Shown piece after piece: positions 57,773-64,000 of a stretch of DNA of 64,000 nucleotides. Positions within the stretch are counted from its first letter, which is position 1, and every line of letters starts with the position of its first letter. This DNA comes from an uncultured Acidobacteriia bacterium (GTDB lineage Bacteria > Acidobacteriota > Terriglobia > Bryobacterales > Bryobacteraceae): NCBI GenBank assembly GCA_903909435.1, contig CAIVVT010000035.1, positions 22,290 through 86,289 of the forward strand, given 5' to 3'. Below the pieces are notes generated by a model that saw nothing but the letters and a program-made list of their open reading frames with translations, did no database searches and was not told the DNA's origin. Made by a program: the position numbers and the translations under genes.

Positions 57773-59527
57773 CTAACTGCTTGCCGGCAGCGCCTGAGCG
57801 CTAACGATCCCCTTGACCTCGTTGACCGTTATCATTCGATTGGCCGCGACACCTTTGAAGCTCTGCTTTAACCCGCTGGGCCATATTATTTCAAGGTCGG
57901 CAGTCTGCGCCGCCCCCAGGCCGAAGTGGAGCCGGCGATCATGTGAGGAGAGGAAACTGGACTGGGCAATGACTTCCTGAGCTTGCAGTTTGCCGCCGTA
58001 GTGTACGACCACCCGCGCTCCGATCGCGCTGCGATTGGACTTGACGCCCTCCAACTTGACTTTGATCCAGTGGTTGTCGCCTTTCATGTCGTTGCGCAGC
58101 AACGAGGGCGCTTCGTTTAAGTTGACCACCAGGATGTCTATATCGCCGTCGTTGTCGAAGTCGCCGAAAACGCAGCCGCGGCTGCAGTGAGCATCGCTCA
58201 CACCCGGTCCTCCCTCGGTCAGCAGTTCCTCGAATTTCCCTCCGCCCAGATTCCGGAACAGCACCCGGGGCGTGCGGTGCGGATACTGAGGCAGTTTCTT
58301 GCCGACTTCAGGGTACACGCTGCCCGTGACCCAGAACAGGTCGGGGTTGCCGTCGTTGTCCAGATCCTGAATGCCCGCGCCCCAACTGACATAACGCGTC
58401 TCGACGCCGAGCCCGGAACGCAGTGTCACGTCGTCGAATGAAGTCGAACTTTCATTCGCATAAAGCGCGGGAGTGTCCTCGGTGAAGTGGGTCTTGAGAA
58501 TGTCGAGCTTGCCGTCCAGGTTGAAGTCGCCAATCCCCAAGCCCATGCCCGCCTGTTCCTGGCCGTCTTCATTCAGTGCGACGCCCCGGCCCAGTCCGTC
58601 CTCGGTGAAGGTTCCGTCGCGGTTGTACTTGAAAAGCAAGCTCGGGGTGGAGTCGCAGGCGACGTAGATTTCAGGCCACCCGTCCCCGTCGAAGTCGGCG
58701 GCGACTGTCGTCAATCCATACGAGCCTGTGGCTTTGGTAATTCCCGCTGAGACGCTGATGTCAGTGAACGTCCCGTCGCCGTTGTTCCTGTAAAGGCAGT
58801 GCGTCTCAGGAGGCAGCCCGCGTGGCCCGCAGTTGATCGGCACACCTTTGAAATTGCAGTTGTTGTCCTTGCCTGCGGCCGGGATCACCTTGGGGTCGAA
58901 CTTAAGGTAGTTCGACACGAAGAGATCGAGGTGGCCATTCCTGTCGAAATCGACCCAGGTACAACCGGCGCCCCAGCGAGCGCCCTCGCGTGCTAAACCC
59001 GCCTCATTCGTAACATCCGTGAAAGTGCCGTCCCCGTTGTTCCGGTACAGCACGTTGTGTGGCCAGCCGGTGATGAAAATGTCCTCGAAGCCGTCGTTGT
59101 TGTAGTCGCCAACAGTGACGCCGGAGAACCAGCCCGAGCGCGTCAATCCGGCCTTGGCCGTGACATCGGTAAACGTCCCATTCCGGTTGTTCTTGTAGAG
59201 CCTGTTCGTTGCGCCTTCGGGTGCGCTATCCCAGCGCGAACCCGTGAGCAGCAGAATGTCCAGCCAACCATCGTTGTCGTAGTCGAGGAATGCGGCCCCG
59301 CAGCCGATCGCCTCCAGAATGTAGGCGTTGGTGTCTACGCCGCCGTAGATCACGGGAGCCGTCAGGCCCGCCTGCGCCGCGACATCGGTCAGCCAGCCGT
59401 TGAAGGGCAGGCCTGAAGCTTTCCCTCGCTGCTTGGCGGCAACTCCGCGGGATGCCATCTGGCCACATACCGGCAGCGCCGGAACCAGCATCGCTCCCAT
59501 TAGAGTTCTTCGGGTAATTGAATTCAT
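57773..59527 (-). CDS. Tat-exported CRTAC1-family protein (FG-GAP repeats plus ASPIC/UnbV domain)
   Basis: From ATG 59527, 584 residues (the frame is open to a TTG at 59545, not preferred). The N-terminus MNSITRRTLMGAMLVPALPV is a twin-arginine signal. Residues about 45-470 contain a chain of FG-GAP/VCBS repeats, each with a calcium-type Asp loop such as FLDYDNDGWLDILLL, VGDYNNDGFEDIFI, WVDFDRNGHLDLFV, AADFDGDGWPEIYV, IGDFNLDGKLDILK, IQDLDNDGNPDLFW and FGDFDNDGDIDILV; these fold as an integrin-like propeller. The C-terminal part (VVHYGGKLQAQEVIAQSSFLSSHDRRLHFGLG) is the ASPIC/UnbV domain. Function unknown; surface or periplasmic binding is likely. Confidence 0.9.
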   Translation of the reverse strand: MNSITRRTLMGAMLVPALPVCGQMASRGVAAKQRGKASGLPFNGWLTDVAAQAGLTAPVIYGGVDTNAYILEAIGCGAAFLDYDNDGWLDILLLTGSRWDSAPEGATNRLYKNNRNGTFTDVTAKAGLTRSGWFSGVTVGDYNNDGFEDIFITGWPHNVLYRNNGDGTFTDVTNEAGLAREGARWGAGCTWVDFDRNGHLDLFVSNYLKFDPKVIPAAGKDNNCNFKGVPINCGPRGLPPETHCLYRNNGDGTFTDISVSAGITKATGSYGLTTVAADFDGDGWPEIYVACDSTPSLLFKYNRDGTFTEDGLGRGVALNEDGQEQAGMGLGIGDFNLDGKLDILKTHFTEDTPALYANESSTSFDDVTLRSGLGVETRYVSWGAGIQDLDNDGNPDLFWVTGSVYPEVGKKLPQYPHRTPRVLFRNLGGGKFEELLTEGGPGVSDAHCSRGCVFGDFDNDGDIDILVVNLNEAPSLLRNDMKGDNHWIKVKLEGVKSNRSAIGARVVVHYGGKLQAQEVIAQSSFLSSHDRRLHFGLGAAQTADLEIIWPSGLKQSFKGVAANRMITVNEVKGIVSAQALPASS

Positions 59528-59667
59528 CTTGGTGGAATCTGCCAACGGATTTCATGCTGACAGACGGTATTCGGGATTGTCAAAGTAAGCCTCATGATGG
59601 GTTCCGGACGCGGGAACACAGCCACGCTTTGCAGCGGTCAATCGGGCCGCGTCGATTGTCGTCGTGA

Positions 59668-59692
59668 GGAGTCTCCCGGAGAATGAGACTCC
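59668..59692 (-). terminator. Hairpin after the 988-residue gene
   Basis: GGAGTCTC (59668-59675) pairs perfectly with GAGACTCC (59685-59692) over a 9-base loop, 30 bases downstream of the stop of the minus-strand gene. No T-run on the minus strand. Confidence 0.5.
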
Positions 59693-59721
59693 CCGCTTGC
59701 CGGAACGTCCGTCCCGCGCCG

Positions 59722-62688
59722 CTACTCAAATCGATACGAACGCCCGCCGGCCAGGGGCTTGAACTCGTACCAGTCAGAAACCGCCTTCGTTTCGACGTGC
59801 CCAAGCAGCTTTCCATCCGCATCCCGCGCCGTCAGCGTTCCCGCGTGCGGCGAGCAGAAGGTGATCCGGTTGTTGCCGTAGATATCGATCAGTTCGAGGG
59901 CCGCACCGTCGTGGCGCATTACGACACTTCCGCTAGCACCGAGGCTGCCGCGCTGCGTCCAGTTGCCACGACCATCCAGGAACTCGAACTCGGGGGCGGT
60001 GACGTGGTCGATTCGATGGCCATCCGCGCTGGCTGAGAGTTCGTAAAAGCCGTTGCCGGGATTGAAGGCCAGCCACCCGGACGCGGGCAGCGTCACCGCT
60101 TTCCCTCCGTGGTCTTTCACCCTCCAGTCGCCCCAATTGCCGCGGTTCACGAAGACTTCCATGCCGTTCCCATAGACTACATGCAGGCGCGAACCGGCAA
60201 TCGCGCCGGTTGCGTGGGCCGCACTCGCGCTGAGCATCCTGCCGTCTTTGTCCGCGTATTCGATCTTCGCCGGGCGAACGAAAGCGTACTGCTGCTGCAA
60301 CTGTTGCAGCATGTAGTAAGAGCGGGCCATCGCCTCGGCGTGGAACGGAGCGTCGGTGAACTCGTTGACCAGCCAGCCCATGTTGCCATAGCCGATGGTG
60401 GTGGCCAGGAATAGGTCCACGTAGTCGCGTCGTTTGGGCGATTTCTGCCACGCGGGATCAACCTTCCCGAGCGCGAAGCCCGTGTCGCCGATGCCATAGT
60501 CGCACTGCAGCGGATGGATCTGGGTCAGGCGGAAGGACACGTCCAGCGGATCCTTTAGCAGGTTGATGTCCGTGTACAGCCAGCCGTAGCTGCCCGATTC
60601 GAGCCCGGCGTACAACCACTGGTAGGTCCCTTCCGATTGCGTGGGACCGTACACGCGCTGGTCATTGAGCAGGAGTTGCCCGTACGCGTAGAACGTGGCG
60701 GCCATGGTTCCTGCGCCCGGGACGCGCGAGTCGAAGTCGTTGTATTCCCAGGGCGGATTAGCAGTGTGCACGTCGGTGTAGGACATCTTTACGCCGTACA
60801 TATTCTCGATGCGCTGTGCGTAATACTCGTCCAGTTCGACAGCCTTGGACGGCTTGATCGCATAGCAGCGCATCCAGGCCCGGCGCCATTCGCCGTCGGG
60901 CGAACGCTGCACGTTGTCGGGCGTCCAGTTGGTGTTGGTCGGAGCGATGTCGGTGTAGTTGGTGTAAACGCCCTGCAGCCAGCCCAGGGAATTCTGCGCG
61001 TCCATATACCATTTGAGCCCCGCCTCGCCGCCTTTCTGCGGCGCTGGATGAAGCTTCAAAGTGAAACTCTCGCCCTCGTCGCGCCAGGTGATCTCGTGGC
61101 TGTGCTGCATGATATGTTCGAGGCCGTAGGCGCGGATTGCCTTCGAGCGCTCGTGGTCGCGCTGAAAGGTCTCGACATCGCCTGCCACGGTCCACACCAC
61201 TGACTTGCCCTCGTTTTGCCGCAGCGACGGCGGGTTGGCGATAGACGGCAGCGTCTCCTCATAGAGCGGAGAGGCCGTGACGAAGATGCGCTCGTACATC
61301 GGGTTGCGCCGGCCGTCCGTCCTGGCCGTGTACCGCATGCCGCCGTTGATCGGCGCTCCGTCGCCGGTCGCCTGCGGATTTTTCTCGGCGTATGGAGCGG
61401 CGGCGTTGGTCCGGTACCAGTCATACCAGACAGACGTGAAGACCGGCTTTGTGGACGGCCCGGACATCAGCACGCGCGGGTTCGTGTTGCCATAAGTGAT
61501 ATAGGGGACCGTGATCAGCTTTGGCGCGGTAACGCCGGAAACGTGCCCGAACGACAACTCCACGACGTCGCCACTCCCACAGAGTGCGTCGAGCACGAGT
61601 GACTTCTGCCACAGTCGAAGCTCGTACTCGACCAGCCGGGAACCATACTTGAACGCCGCCTTGACGACATCCCCATCGAGTTGGGCCGAAGCGAGAGTGC
61701 CCGTTGCGACGGCGCCTTTGCCCGTCTCCTCGAAGCGCACGCCGCCGCCATCCATGGGACGGTACGGCGCCGCACCGTCCACGCTAGCGGTGATTTCCGA
61801 CAAAACACCGGCTGCCGGCTTGAATTCGTAAACCACCGTGGCGTCGCGGCCCGCGTAGCGCAGTTCGAAACTCCGCGGCCCGGTCTGGCGGACGCTCGTC
61901 TTGTAGTCCTGCTCCGGATTTACCGGCAAAATCGTTTCCTCGCGTGTCGGAAATGGCAGCGTGCCGGCTCCGGTATTGAGTCCCACGATCTGCCCGCGCC
62001 ACGGCTTCAGATTGCGCTTCGGTTGCTCTGCGAACCGCAGCGGCGGCAATTCCTCGCGGTAGAACGCCAGCGAGTCACAGAAGAAATAGCGCGGTTCCGT
62101 GTTGCCGATTTTCGAAATCTCGATGCCGGATAGCGCCGCGGGCAGTGCAATGTCCTTGAGCATCTCGGGATTCAAGCGGCGGTGGATCAGCCACCACTGC
62201 TTCCAATTGATTTCCACCAGGGGCACCCGCGTCTCCTTGCCGTGCGCGTCGGTGATCAGAACCGCAACGCTCGCCGCGGGAGTCGTCTTGTCGTCCTCCC
62301 AGCCCCAACGGTTGCCGTAGCCCCACATCTCGACCGAATCGAAGTCGCCGGGGATACTGATCGGCTTGGGCGGACGGGCCACCACCCGGCTCTCTTTGGT
62401 CGGCCCGCAGAATAGAAACTTGCCAACGTATTTGCCCCACATCTGTTGCTCACGGCTGCGGCGGAATTCGCCGGCGGCATCGTTGTGCAACTCCAGGGTC
62501 CAGCCTTTCAGATCCTCGAAATCGACCAGCGTGTGTGGATTCTGCTCCCGCTGAGTCCAGCTCATTTCGTAGGGCTGTTGCCCGACCTGTTGCCAGGGTT
62601 CGATTTCAGTGATGGCGGGGACCACTTTGACGGGGCCGGCCGCAAAGGCGAGGAAAGGGACGGTGATGAGCGCCAGGAAAACACGCAT
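59722..62688 (-). CDS. Large secreted protein of unknown function, possible glycoside hydrolase
   Basis: A 988-residue protein with a signal peptide (MRVFLALITVPFLAFAAGP). I do not recognise the family with certainty. Residues about 50-220 look like a carbohydrate-binding beta-sandwich (TLVDFEDLKGWTLELHND, FDSVEMWGYGNRWGW, KWWLIHRRLNPEML-like). Residues about 260-470 are a long beta domain. The central region (about 500-780) reads like a hydrolase barrel: GLKWYMDAQNSLGWLQGVYTN, MSYTDVHTANPPWEYNDFD, AATFYAYGQLLLNDQRVYGP, EGTYQWLYAGLESGSYGWLY, with clustered Asp/Glu/Trp suited to sugar binding. The C-terminal 150 residues are beta-rich. GH101/129-like or an unassigned GH family are candidates; this is inference. 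It lies between the CRTAC1 and lyase genes on the same strand. Confidence 0.6.
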   Translation of the reverse strand: MRVFLALITVPFLAFAAGPVKVVPAITEIEPWQQVGQQPYEMSWTQREQNPHTLVDFEDLKGWTLELHNDAAGEFRRSREQQMWGKYVGKFLFCGPTKESRVVARPPKPISIPGDFDSVEMWGYGNRWGWEDDKTTPAASVAVLITDAHGKETRVPLVEINWKQWWLIHRRLNPEMLKDIALPAALSGIEISKIGNTEPRYFFCDSLAFYREELPPLRFAEQPKRNLKPWRGQIVGLNTGAGTLPFPTREETILPVNPEQDYKTSVRQTGPRSFELRYAGRDATVVYEFKPAAGVLSEITASVDGAAPYRPMDGGGVRFEETGKGAVATGTLASAQLDGDVVKAAFKYGSRLVEYELRLWQKSLVLDALCGSGDVVELSFGHVSGVTAPKLITVPYITYGNTNPRVLMSGPSTKPVFTSVWYDWYRTNAAAPYAEKNPQATGDGAPINGGMRYTARTDGRRNPMYERIFVTASPLYEETLPSIANPPSLRQNEGKSVVWTVAGDVETFQRDHERSKAIRAYGLEHIMQHSHEITWRDEGESFTLKLHPAPQKGGEAGLKWYMDAQNSLGWLQGVYTNYTDIAPTNTNWTPDNVQRSPDGEWRRAWMRCYAIKPSKAVELDEYYAQRIENMYGVKMSYTDVHTANPPWEYNDFDSRVPGAGTMAATFYAYGQLLLNDQRVYGPTQSEGTYQWLYAGLESGSYGWLYTDINLLKDPLDVSFRLTQIHPLQCDYGIGDTGFALGKVDPAWQKSPKRRDYVDLFLATTIGYGNMGWLVNEFTDAPFHAEAMARSYYMLQQLQQQYAFVRPAKIEYADKDGRMLSASAAHATGAIAGSRLHVVYGNGMEVFVNRGNWGDWRVKDHGGKAVTLPASGWLAFNPGNGFYELSASADGHRIDHVTAPEFEFLDGRGNWTQRGSLGASGSVVMRHDGAALELIDIYGNNRITFCSPHAGTLTARDADGKLLGHVETKAVSDWYEFKPLAGGRSYRFE

Positions 62689-63054
62689 GGATAGCTCCGA
62701 TCATGTCTGGTCTATCACACCCCAGGCGATGGAGGCCAACTGATCGAAATCGTCCTGCGCCCTGGCCGCAGCACCTGACACGGCCGCCGCGATGCGGCGG
62801 CGGACCGCTGTGGGCCTCCAGCTTTGCCGGTCGTTGTGTTCGAAGTTGCAGGGACAGTTTCCTGCTTGGGCTCGAGGCTCATTGCCCCCGCACTAGATCT
62901 TATAGCGGCGGGTAGGGCCATCCAACCGTTGGCGGGCGTCCATGCGTCCGTCGGAAGGCGCGTGGGCTTCAGGCCTCCTGATTACGACCTTGCCTGGCTC
63001 GGATCCCACACACTCTACCGCAACAGATCGGCTTGGTTCCGGCCGCTTAAACCG
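62689..63054. other. 366-base gap before the right-edge lyase gene
   Basis: No gene is supported here. A perfect hairpin GCCGCCGC-gat-GCGGCGGC lies at 62783-62801; it could terminate the lyase transcript (about 250 bases after its stop) or be chance in GC-rich sequence. The start region of the 988-residue gene occupies the left side. Nothing else is evident. Confidence 0.4.
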
Positions 63055-64000
63055 CTATTGAAGTGCCTCGCTTGGTTCTTCTCCAGCCCCAATGCCGAAC
63101 GAATTGGCAAGCACCTGACGTGTGATCACGATCGAGGAAGCTCCGCCCGTCTGGAAGGTCAAGACCCCCGCGGCGTCCGTTTTAACCCATTGTCCATTTG
63201 CCAGGTAAGCCGTATTGGGAGTCAAGCCGACTGCATAGTGGCGTGTAGCTCCCGTTGTCAGTTTGTATGAGAGGGTTGCACCCGCCGATGCCCCACTTCG
63301 CACGAAGACGACGGCGGTTTTGTTTTGCGGGATTTCCACCCCGTCCACGTTCTGGCCCCCGATCAATGCAAGTGAATGAACCTCCCCGGCAGACAAGGCG
63401 GCATCGAATGCCGTCAGCCAGACTTGGGACCAGGCTGCCGGAGCGGGTGGCCGGATCTCCACTCGATTCACGACGCCAAAACCACCTTGGTCGATAATGG
63501 TCACGCCCCGCTTCGCAGGTAATAAGCTGATCATCGCCCCGAGGAACTGGCTGGAATTCCTGACGTCATAGCGCACAGCGTCCGTAGTGGTCGACGCCAG
63601 CGAGACGCCGTCTGTAAAATGCCATGCGATGAATTGATCGTTCAGGGGATTGGCGATCTGCGTTTGGTCGTACACCAGGAATAGGCTTGGCCTTAGATAA
63701 AACACCTGGCGGGACCACGATGTCACGGGCTTGGCCCCGCCGCAAGCTGACGATTGGCCCGGGTACGCAGTGTAGTAGCCAACTGGATAGAAATTATCCT
63801 CGAGGAACGAGGCCTGCGAGTACACGAACGTCGACTGTTGAGAACCGGAGGCAATTGTGGAGCGATTCGGCTTCATGCAATCGCTTGTGGAGCCGGGTCC
63901 GTAATAGCCCTGCCGCCAGCGCGCCCCCGAATTCACCTGGAAGGTGTTGGTGATTTCAGGCACGCCTTCACCCAGCGTCAGGTCGTCCGCATAGACCACC
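63055..64000 (-). CDS. Heparinase II/III-like secreted lyase, C-terminal part (cut by right edge)
   Basis: About 315 codons of the C-terminal part; the 5' end lies beyond the window. It is a close paralogue of the 5774-8689 protein: VYADDLTLGEGVPEITNTF, SGARWRQGYYGPGS, CMKPNRSTI, FVYSQASFLEDNFYPVGY, FYLRPSLFLVYDQTQIANP and QFIAWHFTDGVS align almost residue for residue, and even the nucleotide sequences at 6620-6665 and 63957-63999 are nearly identical. The C-terminal beta-sandwich of alginate/heparin lyase-type enzymes is what is visible. The last about 90 residues diverge from the paralogue more. Whether it carries the beta insert seen in the other copy cannot be told. Either gene duplication or recent transfer explains the pair. 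Confidence 0.8.
   Translation of the reverse strand, partial: VVYADDLTLGEGVPEITNTFQVNSGARWRQGYYGPGSTSDCMKPNRSTIASGSQQSTFVYSQASFLEDNFYPVGYYTAYPGQSSACGGAKPVTSWSRQVFYLRPSLFLVYDQTQIANPLNDQFIAWHFTDGVSLASTTTDAVRYDVRNSSQFLGAMISLLPAKRGVTIIDQGGFGVVNRVEIRPPAPAAWSQVWLTAFDAALSAGEVHSLALIGGQNVDGVEIPQNKTAVVFVRSGASAGATLSYKLTTGATRHYAVGLTPNTAYLANGQWVKTDAAGVLTFQTGGASSIVITRQVLANSFGIGAGEEPSEALQ

Noticed and set aside
1..64000. Insertion sequences, prophage or integrase
   Set aside because: No transposase, integrase or terminal repeat pair was found when reading the gene products.

Overview
The window looks like chromosomal DNA of an Acidobacteriota member, most likely of the Solibacter/Bryobacterales type. The reasons are its high GC content, two VWFA-related proteins of the type expanded in Acidobacteria, many secreted glycan-active enzymes, Tat-exported oxidoreductases and isomerases, a CRTAC1-type FG-GAP protein and a PEP-CTERM-like protein. 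This assignment is inferred from gene content, not from a marker gene. I see no rRNA, tRNA, CRISPR array, insertion sequence or prophage.

Layout. 1-20 kb is a polysaccharide and sugar region: a carbohydrate-porin-like protein cut by the left edge, a secreted beta-sandwich protein, a GH172/DUF2961 protein, a GH29 alpha-L-fucosidase, a heparinase-like lyase, a Tat-exported sugar isomerase/epimerase plus Gfo/Idh dehydrogenase pair, an alpha-galactosidase-like protein, alpha-glucan phosphorylase, a TIM-barrel/SUMF1 fusion and a PEP-CTERM-like protein. 20-25 kb holds a two-gene unit of a DHDPS-family aldolase and a tandem-domain bacterial microcompartment (BMC-T) shell protein, divergent from a GntR regulator-slipin-hydrolase operon. 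25-38 kb holds a nitronate monooxygenase-like enzyme, a DUF6807 protein, tatA-tatC, two VWA proteins, a GH36-like enzyme and a prolyl oligopeptidase. 38.6-45 kb holds prfB with its programmed frameshift, a YrdC/Sua5 enzyme, a second DHDPS-family protein, an HGSNAT-like membrane protein, a Tat-exported SelA-like PLP protein and an ArsC-like protein without its cysteine. 45-53 kb is an outer-membrane biogenesis operon (Omp85, SurA-like chaperone, TamB-like) with a small DUF2103-like gene. 53-58 kb holds an acyltransferase, aroB-menG and nadB. 57.7-64 kb returns to secreted proteins: CRTAC1, a 988-residue protein of unknown function, and the C-terminal part of a second heparinase-like lyase closely related to the one at 5.8-8.7 kb.

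How it fits together. Extracellular or periplasmic enzymes release sugars. The window also encodes TatA and TatC, and five predicted products begin with twin-arginine signals, three of them resembling cofactor- or metal-dependent sugar or PLP enzymes. The Omp85/SurA-like/TamB operon would serve the outer membrane through which these products and the porin work.

The most unusual element is the aldolase-BMC-T pair at 20130-21751. The aldolase ends in a linker and an amphipathic helix that looks like a BMC encapsulation peptide, and the shell gene begins at or over its stop codon. The second DHDPS-family protein in the window has no such tail. This suggests a microcompartment built around a pyruvate-forming sugar-acid aldolase, with the other shell genes elsewhere in the genome.
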